This document shows, piece after piece, positions 55,603-64,000 of a stretch of DNA of 64,000 nucleotides. This DNA comes from Diploptera punctata (taxonomy: Eukaryota; Arthropoda; Insecta; Blattodea; Blaberidae): NCBI GenBank assembly GCA_030220185.1, contig JASPKZ010007298.1, positions 124,001-188,000 on the forward strand, written 5' to 3'. A program made the translations under genes and the position numbers. Numbering within the stretch: the first letter of the stretch is position 1; every line of letters starts with the position of its first letter. Below the pieces are notes generated by a model. The model worked only from the letters and a program-made list of their open reading frames with translations. It had not been told where the DNA came from and made no database searches.

Positions 55603-57869
55603 CACTGGTCGACAATGTTTTCTTCACAAGAAATCTGATTAGTGAATCTAGTGCATTTTTTATACTGAATTCAGATATGTAGTCAGTATTTTTCCATCGG
55701 GTACAGTTTTTTTGTGACAGCTACTTTTTTAAAATTGGTTTTAGCATTCTCTTTAACCTGTCATAGGAACCTTTACCTTATATGTAGCGATTTTATTCAA
55801 GCTGTATTTAAGAAAATTATATGTAATGTCACCAAAAGACAAGACTGTGCAGGTTCATGCGTATTTTAAGATGCTCAGACCAGTTAATCTGCATTGCACT
55901 GTGTCAGTATTGAGCTGACTGTGAGCTTGTTAGCACGAATATCACTAGTGAAAATATATTTCCTTCCTCTCTGTTTAGAAGTGTATTGTGTGTGTTGTGT
56001 TTTAGAGTTTTCTTCTTTCATCATGCCACGAAAGTGTATTAATCATGCAGATAATTTCTGCTATATTTGTGGTGAGTTGGCCTTCAAGTCTCAGAGGCGA
56101 AATTTCACACCATTTGTGAAAGAGTGTTATGAACTTTATTTTGGCTGTCAAGTGGGTAATTTTGATAAGAGCTGGGCCCCAAATGTATGCTGTGTTTCGT
56201 GTGTTAGACTGTTGATTGGGTGGAAAAATGGTACACATCATATGCCATTTGCAATTCCCGTGATTTGGAGGAAACCGAAAGATCATCTAACTGATTGTTA
56301 TTTTTGTTTAACAAATATTAACGGAATCACATCTAAATCAAAATATAGAATTAAGTAACCGAATTTGCCATCTGCAATGAGGCCTGTCTTACACAATGAA
56401 GAGTTCCCTGTATCAGTATATGACCTTAACTCATAACTTTGATTCTGGCCTAGGTCAAACTGAAAATGATTCAGATGGAAATAAAAATGATCTTACATAT
56501 GAAGGCAGTAGCTGTTCATCAGATTTCCCAATCAACAAGACCTCAATGACCTGGTTCGGGATTTAAACCTGTCTAAACAGCAAGCTGAAGTTTTAACTTC
56601 CGGACTCAAAGGCTGGAATCTACTTCAAAAAGATGTAAGAATATGTAGTTATCGTAGCCGTCATAGTGCTTTCAAAGACTGTTTTTCTAAAGAAAATTGT
56701 ACTGTGTATTGAAATTATATTTGTACTGTTATGGAAACTTTTGGGCATCAACACTAGCCAAATAGAGTGGCGATTGTTCATAGACTCCTCTAAAGTTAGT
56801 TTGAAGGCTGTGTTGCTACATATTGGTAATGAACTTCCATCAATACCTATAGCGCATGCCGCTGATATGAAAGAGACATATGAAAAGATGAAACTGGTTT
56901 TAGAGAAAATCCAATATGAAAAATATAAATGGTATATCTGCGTGATTCAAAGGTCATTGCTTTATTGCTTGGTTTGAAACTTGTTTTTTTGTTTTTGTTT
57001 TTTTTTTTTTGTGAATGGGACAGCAGAGATAAGAAGTCCTACTACGTTAGAAAATCATGGCCTAAACGTGAATCTCAAATCCCTGGCCAGAAAAATGTGT
57101 CACGTATCCCTTTAGTGAATCCTGAAAAAATATATTTACCTCCATTGCATATCAAAATACGAATAAAGAAAAAATTTGTCAAAGCTATGGATACACTTTC
57201 GGATGTATTCTTGTACTTGAAATGGAAATTACCCAAAGTCAGTGATGCTAAACTGAAATAAGGAATTTTTATAGTGCCCCAAATACAGTCACTAATTGCT
57301 GATGAACATTTTGAAGGTCTGTTAAATCCTCTGGAAAAAGCAGCCTGGCAGTCTTTCAAAATTGTATGTTGCAATTTCCTTGGAAACCATACAGCAGAAA
57401 ACGATCTGACATAGTGGCTGATCTTCTACATTCTTATAACGCTATGGGATGCAACATGTCCTTAAAAATGCACTTTTTGGACTCTCGCTTAGACTTCTTT
57501 CCGGAAAATCTTGGGGCTGTCTCTGATGAGCACGGTGAGCGTTTTCATTAGCAAATTTCCACAATGGAAAAGAGGTACCAAGGCAAGTGGAGTTCTAATA
57601 TGCTGGCTGACTACTGTTGGGCCAAGAAGAGAGATGTTCCAGATGCAAGATATGCCCGAAAATCACTATCTACCACTTTCTAGATAAGCCAGTTAGAGTT
57701 AGATCGATTTTATTTAAAATATATATAAAAAATTAAATGAATATCACAGAAAACTCTTGTCTGATAGGAAAAAAATGAAATGGTATTTAAATTCAGGATA
57801 GAAAATACTTCTAAAATCTCATATTTTTATTCTTGTGAAAGAAAAAAAGTTCATTTTTGTCGACCAGTG
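55603..57869 (+). mobile_element. Candidate DNA transposon carrying a cysteine-rich protein gene
   Basis: Inverted termini CACTGGTCGACAA (55603-55615) and TTGTCGACCAGTG (57857-57869) are perfect over 13 bp. With gaps they extend through 'ttttcttcacaagaa' on the left and 'ttcttgtgaaagaaa' on the right. TAA occurs immediately outside on both sides (55600-55602, 57870-57872), a likely 3-bp target duplication. The only gene inside is the decayed cysteine-rich protein (56023-57683). CAC-starting ends with a 3-bp target recall CMC-type superfamilies, but that is inference from ends alone. Confidence 0.75.
56023..57683 (+). pseudogene. Cysteine-rich arthropod repeat-family protein, degenerate
   Basis: Starts at MPRKCINHADNFCYICGELA. 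The N-terminal 110 residues carry paired cysteines (CYICGE, CCVSCVRLL, CYFCLTN) plus His, suggesting zinc binding. Downstream blocks in order: 'LNLSKQQAEVLTSGLKGW' (56565-56620), WRLFIDSSKVSLKAVLLH (56767), 'MKETYEKMKLVLEKIQYE' (56868), 'CEWDSRDKKSYYVRKSWPK' (57010), 'VNPEKIYLPPLHIKI' (57115), 'CNMSLKMHFLDSRLDFFPE' (57450) and 'STMEKRYQGKW' to a TAG at 57681. I recognise the family as many-copy uncharacterised arthropod proteins, usually about 450-550 residues. This copy has at least four frameshifts or stops, including a poly-T tract at 56985-57010. Molecular function unknown; transposon-encoded if the termini are right. Confidence 0.8.
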
Positions 57870-57984
57870 TAACTAGAAATGAAATTATAGCTTTCTGAAA
57901 CGTAATAAAAATTACTTTCAACAAGAATTTTGTATGAAAAACTAGGCCAGAATTTATTTGCCACTAATTAATCATTACTTAATA

Positions 57985-58046
57985 ATATTAATAATAATAA
58001 TTATTATATATATCATATTATTATTATTATTATTATTACATTCATA
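57985..58046. repeat. AT-rich trinucleotide repeat
   Basis: Mixed AAT and ATT units, partly palindromic. Confidence 0.8.
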
Positions 58047-58340
58047 ACCTACTATTCCAAAAACCTTCCAACGCCTGTAGTGGAATCACTTTACCTTTTT
58101 ATTTGGTCAGCATGTTCAAGTCCGCAGCCGCTATAACTGGTGTTTTGAATTTTAAACTAGTTCTTGTAGCTCCAAAACGGCTTTGGTCCACTAACCTGTT
58201 GCTGGCCTCACATCCACGTGTGTTAATCACAGAGGTAGATTATAATCCAGCCAGTGTATGGTTTCATGCAACTTCAATTAATTGTCCTTCAAGTAGGAAT
58301 CGATTATTGAAGTTGTTTATGATTAATATAATCATTATGT
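58047..58340. repeat. Fragments of SINE-B and RY repeats
   Basis: 'cgcctgtagtggaatcactt' (58071) resembles the SINE-B 3' end; 'ctggcctcacatccacgtgt' (58203) resembles RY at 7793. Both short. Confidence 0.4.
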
Positions 58341-58344
58341 AAGT

Positions 58345-58730
58345 TACTTACTTACTTACTCACTGGCACTATCGAACCCGTAGGTTCATGGCCGCGCGGA
58401 CATAAGCTGTACATACATCCCTATCCTGAGCTAATGCTTTCCAATCATTCCCTGTATAATCTACTTCCCTCAAATCATAGTTAATGTTATTCTCCCACCT
58501 CATTCTTGGTCTACCAACTGGGCGTTTTCCCTCTGGTTTTCCTACAAGAAGCCTCCATGCACGTCTTTCATTCCCCATTCGTGCCACATGTCCTGTCCAT
58601 CGCAGACTACGAGACTTAACTGTTCTTATTATATCTGGCTTCTTATAAAGACCATGTAGTTCATTAATATGCAGTATTCTCCATTCGCCACTCCGGTAGA
58701 TAAATTTAAAAATTGAGGACATAAGAAAAT
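58345..58730 (-). pseudogene. LINE C-terminus, AGTA-tailed, best-preserved of its family here
   Basis: Open 117-codon minus-strand frame: 'RILHINELHGLYKKPDIIR', SRSLRWTGHVARMGNERRA, 'EGKRPVGRPRMRWENNIN' and 'DWKALAQDRDVCTAYVRA', ending MNLRVR. The tail (AGTA)n is at 58339-58363. No frameshift within the fragment, but the reverse-transcriptase core is missing. Sister copies at 32345, 47817 and 50346. Confidence 0.85.
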
Positions 58731-58734
58731 AATG

Positions 58735-58938
58735 AATATTAGAGGAAATGATTCATCGTTATAGAGATAAATGGATTGAACACCTACAAAGAATTAGCTA
58801 CAGTCGTATTCCTAGAAGATTTTTTTATTATAAACCTAAAGGAAGGAGAGATTTGGGAAGACCACGGAAACGTTGGTTGGAGAATATGTGAAGTCGGAAT
58901 AGGCTTAAGAGCCTAATCTCTGATTGAAGAAGAAGAAG
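58735..58938 (+). pseudogene. LINE C-terminal end, GAA-tailed family
   Basis: Encodes 'YRDKWIEHLQRISYSRIPR' and 'KGRRDLGRPRKRWLENM', then 'tgaagaagaagaagcag' as tail. Head-to-tail with the next fragment. Confidence 0.7.
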
Positions 58939-58939
58939 C

Positions 58940-59262
58940 AGAATAACAGCTTGTGAAATGAGATTCATGCGCAGAACAGCGGGTTACACCAGATGGGATC
59001 GGAAAAGGAACACCGATATCTTAAAATAATTGAAGACTGCGCCAATTTTTGAATATATTAAACAGTACCAACTAAATTGGAAACACCATCTTGAAACAAT
59101 GAGTTCAAATCGGATCCCCAAACCTGTTTATAATTATATACCAAGAGGACGAAGATCTCTGGGCCGTCCTATCAAACGCTGGAGGGAAAATTTTCTATAA
59201 GATCGTAACATGCCTTGGCCTAATACTTAGAAGGAAGAAGAAGAAGAAGAAGAAGAAGTACA
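58940..59262 (+). pseudogene. LINE C-terminal end, GAA-tailed, second in series
   Basis: Encodes 'CEMRFMRRTAGYTRWDRKRN', 'QLNWKHHLETMSSNRIPKP' and 'RGRRSLGRPIKRWRENF', very like 10600-10740. Ends in nine GAA units (59234-59260). Confidence 0.75.
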
Positions 59263-59599
59263 ATAGGTGGTTAATATTTTTTATAACATGAACTTGGAGC
59301 CACTGTTGCTCGCTTGTGGTTTGTGCTGTAAATGACAGTCCTCAGATATGTTAGTACGTTAATTAATCTCAATCACAGATCTTGGCCACCTGTAGTTCGC
59401 GTGTCCTGTGTGGGTGACATTACTCATTCTTCTCCTCAGACTCCAGATTAAGCGAATTTCATGATAACTGATGTAACAATTTCAACAAAATAAAATAACA
59501 TTTTAATTTTTTTAGACTGATTTTTATACAAAGTTTAGAAACAAACGAAATGTATATTCTGAGGAAGATTGTACGTAAATCAAGGAAATATTAAACAAG

Positions 59600-59850
59600 G
59601 CTTGAAGAATTAGAAGGCAGCTGAATATCCTGGCAATTGGTGAATGGGTAGGAAAAAAAATATTTGAAAAGAATGAACGTATGTATATCCCGCATGACAC
59701 CAGATACAATTTACGTAAAGCAAGAGATAAGTTACCAGAGGATGGGAGAAGGACTCCTGGAAGACCTAAAAAAAGATGGAGGGACTCTTAATTCTGGATG
59801 GAACAGGTCATCGACCTAAAACAAAAAAGGAGAAGAAGAGGAAGGAAGAA
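59600..59850 (+). pseudogene. Diverged LINE C-terminal end
   Basis: 'RDKLPEDGRRTPGRPKKRW' followed by 'agaagaagaggaagga' fits the same protein end and tail. The upstream sequence is unclear. Confidence 0.5.
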
Positions 59851-59884
59851 CGTTTCTTGTAGTAGGACACTAGTCTCTTCAAAA

Positions 59885-59909
59885 CACGCACACACACACA
59901 CACACACAT

Positions 59910-59973
<64 letters not shown>

Positions 59974-60120
59974 ATTTTCGATCTTTAATAATTCTACTTA
60001 AAATTTACGCTTTTAAATCGGTAACTGACGCAACTGTAGAATTACATTGTGTTTTACAAAGTGAGAGTAAAATAATCCCTGTGAACTTTTCAAATTTATT
60101 TCAAAAAGCAATTACGAATG

Positions 60121-60177
<57 letters not shown>

Positions 60178-60494
60178 ATAATTAAGCGTGATATAATATA
60201 TAAAGCGTCACTGCTATAAAGTAAAAATATTATCTTTAATTTGCTTACTTGTTATAGTCAGATACTAGGTGGTAGTCAAGACCGAGTTCTCGCGACATCT
60301 AGTAGTAATGGAGAATATAATATATTAGCTGGTCCGGCGAACGTCGTATCGCCTTTAAATATTTTTACGTTCATTTTTCCGATGTTTTAATAGTTATCTG
60401 CTATTCGGGGCGGAAACAAATCCAACAAATCAAAGATCATAAAAATCAGTCCAGCCGTTCTTGAGTTATAAATAGTGTAACTACTCCGACTTTG

Positions 60495-60545
<51 letters not shown>

Positions 60546-60560
60546 CATACATATACATAT
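59885..60560. repeat. AC/AT microsatellite cluster with an interspersed element end
   Basis: (AC)n(AT)n at 59885-59971, (AT)n at 60121-60174 and 60497-60558. Between them 60320-60496 carries 'gtccggcgaacgtcgtatcg' and 'ccagccgttcttgagttat', a phrase I have seen in many insect interspersed repeats but cannot place. Confidence 0.8.
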
Positions 60561-60666
60561 ACATACATAGAAGTCCCGGCCACGCGTTGCTGTGGCTAAG
60601 GTATACGTTAAATTATGTTGTAGTAAACTAAGTGAGAAATCTAAATCAGAAAGTTTTTATTTTACA

Positions 60667-61275
60667 CAATTTTTTAGTTCTGGTACGTTAACTACACTCG
60701 GTATAAATATGGGTGGTGATTTATGTGGAAGTGTTTTTGTTGATTGAGATGAATTTATGTTGTCTGTATTCTCAGTATCATCCATAAGTGTATCATAAGG
60801 ATTATATACATTTATTGATGGAATATTTTGAGGAGGCTTGCTGATTTCATTATACTTTCGTTTTTTTTTCTACGAACTTGTTGGCAGTTTCGATTCTCAT
60901 CATCATCAAGAAGTCTCTGTATAGTAATATCATCTTGTGATATATTATAGTCATCTTGATTTTCGTTTAATTGAGGCATGGAGATTGTTTCTGTAATATT
61001 AGGCATATTATTATAATTAACAGACTTACTTACAGTTCTGTTATTCCGTTCCTTAGGACCTTCATGTGTTTTTAAATTGATATTCTTCTTAAATGTAAGA
61101 TTTATGTCATATAGTCCTATACCAATTTGCGGAAATTCACTTGATATCTTATCATTCATGGTCTCTAGAACTGATTCGCTATATTGTTCAATGTCCCTTA
61201 TCGGTCCAGTTAAATTTAAATTAAGTTGCTGTCTTTCAGCCAGGTTACTTAAAACTAATACTTACACACGAAATT
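60667..61275 (-). pseudogene. Jockey-like LINE ORF1, N-terminal half
   Basis: The minus strand encodes 'LAERQQLNLNLTGPIRDIE', then the frame from 61159 ('FPQIGIGLYDINLTFKKN', 'NISQDDITIQRLLDDDENR'). A frameshift in an A-run near 60870-60880 leads to 'ISKPPQNIPSINVYNPYD', 'SPPIFIPSVVNVPELKN' and a TAA. The PPIFIPxVVN block is the start of the Jockey-type gag core, and low-complexity Asn/Asp/Ser sequence before it is normal. Everything after that block is lost. Similar in layout to the ORF1 at 20260. Confidence 0.65.
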
Positions 61276-61634
61276 AATATTATTATCAATATATTGAAAA
61301 TAAAATAAACACAAACACACTTAAATTATGAAATAATCAATATTTGTAATTCAATTGAAATTCGCGGTTGCAACAAAAAGCACAGACATCTGGTTAAATA
61401 ATAAACCAATTACCTTACACGGCCACCTGTTAGAATCGAATGGAACTCACAGATAATTATAACTCTTTGTAAAATAATAAACAAATAATTTGCAATAAAA
61501 ATAATGCGACTATAAATTTAGTTATAAACAACCGTAGGTCTCATGTTGGATCAAACAGCACACAGTGGGCAAAATTTTATTAAAATCGGTTTAGTAGTTT
61601 AGGATTCCATCGCGGACAAACAACGTGACACGTA

Positions 61635-61637
<3 letters not shown>

Positions 61638-61687
<50 letters not shown>

Positions 61688-61799
61688 AAAATAAATGTTT
61701 GAATTGGATTCGCCTAGTGGTTTAATGGATAACACGCTAGGGTACCGACCCAGAGTTCCGGGTTCGAATCCCGTCCAGGCATTTATTTTTCTTATCATG

Positions 61800-61832
<33 letters not shown>
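61638..61832. repeat. tRNA-like fold between two (AT)n tracts
   Basis: (AT)n at 61640-61683 and 61802-61832 enclose an inverted pair (GAAAAATAAATG at 61686-61697, CATTTATTTTTC at 61779-61790). Inside lies a tRNA-like sequence: 'cgcctag' and 'ccaggca' can pair (2 mismatches), box B GGTTCGAATCC at 61761-61771, D-arm-like 'gtttaatggataac', and an anticodon-loop-like GTACCGA. The anticodon would be ACC. Arm mismatches argue against a working tRNA. Confidence 0.55.
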
Positions 61833-61834
<2 letters not shown>

Positions 61835-61984
61835 TTACAAAATACATGTTTTGAGTTTTATGTTCTGATAAACTTATATCACTAAGTTGTACAAAATAAA
61901 GGCAACTGATGTAACAACTAACGCTACTGCGTGGTGTTCGAGTTTTAATTAAAATAAATTACATTTTTTTACATTTATTCATAT

Positions 61985-62170
61985 TCTACCTCATGACCTA
62001 GTGGTCAGTGTTTGTGCCTACAGTTCATGAGGTCCCAGATTCGATTACCGGTCAAATCATAGGATTTTTTCTTAATGGGAATTATTTCTGTGGTTGCCCA
62101 CAGTCTGGAATTTAGGTTATATTTAGGTTAAGAACTTCCCTGGCGCTTCATTATCATTTATCACCTTTTA
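61985..62170 (+). mobile_element. Possible tRNA-headed SINE (type C)
   Basis: Box-A-like 'tgacctagtggtcagtg' (61996) and box-B-like GATTCGATTACC (62039-62050), followed by 'ggaatttaggttatatttag' and 'cctggcgcttcatta'. The 3' part resembles the SINE-A 3' region (51850-51890), implying a different head on a related tail. Confidence 0.5.
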
Positions 62171-62404
62171 TATCATGTGGATATGAAAATATGGGAAACA
62201 AGGGAGAAACTTTAATTTTCATGTTTCAAATTTTACGTGCAATTGAAAATAATCAATTACTTATTTGCTTGCATTGCGTGATTATATTTCAATTCAAGGA
62301 ATAAAGTATTTACCTGAAATCTAAGTTCTCCTTACCTAATTCAGATTTCAGTTGAATCACTTCGTTAGTTAAATTAAATTGAAAGCATTTCAGAAACACT
62401 TTAA

Positions 62405-62671
62405 AAGTATTATTACTATTATTATTATTACTATTATTATTATTACTATTATTATTATTACTATTATTATTACTATTATTATTATTACTATTATTATTAT
62501 TACTATTATTATTATTACTATTATTATTACTATTATTATTACTATTATTATTATTACTATTATTATTATTACTATTATTATTATTATTACTATTATTATT
62601 ATTATTACTATTATTATTATTACTATTATTATTATTACTATTATTATTATTACTATTATTATTATTATTAC

Positions 62672-62722
<51 letters not shown>

Positions 62723-63076
62723 TATTATTACTATTATTATTATTACTATTATTATTATTACTATTATTATTATTATTACTATTATATTATTATTACTATA
62801 TTATTATTACTATTATTATTATTATTACTATTATTATTATTACTATTATTTATTATTACTATTATTATTATTACTATTATTCTTATTATTATACTATTAT
62901 TATTATATACTATTATTCTTATTACTATTATTATTATTACTATATTATTATTACTATTATTATTATTACTATTATTATTATTACTATTATTATTATTACT
63001 ATTATTACTATTACTATTATTAACTATTACTATTATTACTATTATTACTATTATTACTTATTACTACTATTATTAC

Positions 63077-63170
<94 letters not shown>
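62405..63170. repeat. 770-bp (ATT)n/(ATTATTACT)n satellite
   Basis: Long run of ATT interspersed with ACT at intervals of 9, 12 or 15 bp, ending in about 95 bp of pure ATT. The 214-codon Ile/Tyr/Leu-rich frame is an artefact. Confidence 0.97.
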
Positions 63171-63171
<1 letters not shown>

Positions 63172-63184
63172 CTGTAGCTTAGTT

Positions 63185-63605
63185 TAATCTCTTGCTTGAT
63201 AAGCAATTTTACATGTTCCACGCCACACGGCCTTACTACTTGTCGGGGAGGATTTAAATCTGTGGATCACGCACATTGTTTTTGACCATACAGGGACATG
63301 GAGGGTAGTGATCAGCTCAATGCCAGGGCCACAACGTAAAAGATCAAGAAATGATACTCCATTCATTTATTCATACTAAACATGGAGTAGAGGTCTACAT
63401 GATTTTGTATTGGTATTGTGATAGCCAGATGATGTTCGAGGAACATTTGGGCTTTAAAATTTCTCGACATTTGGTTTACATGTGAGGAAAAACCCTGATA
63501 AACAACTAACTCAGGAAACTTGTCCCAACCGGAGATCGAATTCGGGGCTGCTGCATACGAGACAACGAAACGACTCTTGAGACCACAGCAATGGACTAAT
63601 AATAG
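63185..63605 (-). mobile_element. SINE-A2 copy, nearly complete, minus strand
   Basis: From right to left: tRNA-like head (box-B-like 'ccggagatcgaattcgg' at 63529-63545 in plus orientation), SINE-A body ('atgttcgaggaacatttggg'), then the alternative tail ('gtagtgatcagctcaatgcc', 'gtggatcacgcacattg', 'cacgccacacggccttact'). Its 3' end abuts the ATT satellite, which probably grew from its tail. Confidence 0.75.
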
Positions 63606-64000
63606 TAATAATAACAATAAAAATAAAATAATAATAATATAATAATAATACAGTATTATATAATTAATAGCATTTTTTTCATAATATATTATGGTAGTTT
63701 AAAATTTGTCTGAAGGTAGCATAAAATTTGAAAATAGTAGTGCGTTTAATTCTGGCTATTTCAAACACCAAGAAATAAACCGTGCTATTCCATTGATCTT
63801 GCACATTGGAGGAGTATCCCAAACCACCGGTTGGTCATTATCGCTGGTTTCTATTATCATCAGGGACATCAGCATGAGATTTGTAAAATGTATGTATCAC
63901 AGTTACCATTTTTTAAAATTAAGCCAAAATTAATTATACTATAACGAAACTATTATGATAACATCCTGTACCCTTATCTCAATCCGGGAGGAGACAATAC
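63606..64000. other. No recognised gene
   Basis: Starts with AAT-rich simple sequence (63600-63660). The short frame at 63706 shows no family that I recognise. Confidence 0.4.

Noticed and set aside
55894..56022. Upstream Met extending the cysteine-rich protein by 43 codons
   Set aside because: The family begins at MPRxC; the hydrophobic upstream segment is probably untranslated leader.
62379..63023. 214-codon frame rich in Ile, Tyr and Leu
   Set aside because: It is a translation of the ATT/ACT satellite; the composition follows the triplet repeat.
1..64000. CRISPR arrays, bacterial operons, prophage
   Set aside because: The sequence is eukaryotic in every feature; none of the repeats has spacer structure.

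Overview
This window looks like gene-poor, transposon-packed nuclear DNA of an insect. I found no intact host protein-coding gene, rRNA or confident functional tRNA in 64 kb. The base composition is AT-rich, nearly every long reading frame is a transposon relic, and microsatellites are common. The insect reading rests on the transposon families and on a 150-bp mitochondrial insert (29931-30080). That insert encodes the first 43 codons of COI and only reads through with the invertebrate mitochondrial code (TGA=Trp, ATA=Met). A large-genome polyneopteran (cockroach, termite, stick insect type) is plausible, but the order is a guess.

Layout. 0-10 kb: a decayed PIF/Harbinger-like element (700-1769) with a LINE fragment nested in it, then SINE copies in otherwise featureless DNA. 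10-21 kb: a LINE reverse-transcriptase tail (10082-10808), a Jockey-like LINE 5' end and ORF1 (11200-12415), then an old tandem duplication of about 3.9 kb (12217-16150 and 16151-19440). The duplication carries a decayed Jockey-like LINE on the minus strand whose ORF1 continues to 20260. 21-26.6 kb: CR1/L2-like LINE tails, a 1.7-kb foldback element (22201-23917), and a three-layer nest of repeats at 25.3-26.6 kb. 26.67-30.1 kb: a SINE-spacer-SINE-spacer-SINE tandem array. One spacer holds a complete 1.3-kb mariner-like transposon, the other keeps the empty TA target, and the last SINE is split by the mitochondrial insert. 30-42 kb: hairpin MITEs, a truncated DUF4817/DDE transposase, a tRNA-Tyr-like pseudogene, a 165-bp tandem repeat, a mariner deletion derivative (34564-35097), and more LINE and SINE pieces. 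42.9-48.9 kb plus 53.5-53.8 kb: Helitron-like elements with an internal minisatellite, two of them carrying nested LINE fragments with target-site duplications. 49-55 kb: LINE and SINE copies (one full SINE with 13-bp target duplications at 51675-52040) and a composite mariner with 188-bp inverted ends. 55.6-57.9 kb: a degenerate cysteine-rich protein gene of a family I recognise as widespread in arthropods, bounded by inverted repeats and a TAA duplication. 58-64 kb: LINE tails, AT microsatellites, a Jockey-like ORF1 fragment, a tRNA-like fold and a 770-bp ATT-type satellite.

Nothing here works as a pathway. The interactions are those of mobile elements: SINEs and LINE fragments with short direct repeats (LINE machinery), TA-flanked mariners, 3'-CTAG Helitrons, and recombination between SINEs. 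The strongest findings are the cysteine-rich gene inside a terminal-inverted-repeat element, the mitochondrial patch inside a SINE, and the occupied/empty mariner site pair.

All alignments and family assignments were made by eye and from memory. Boundaries without stated direct repeats are good to roughly 10-30 bp.
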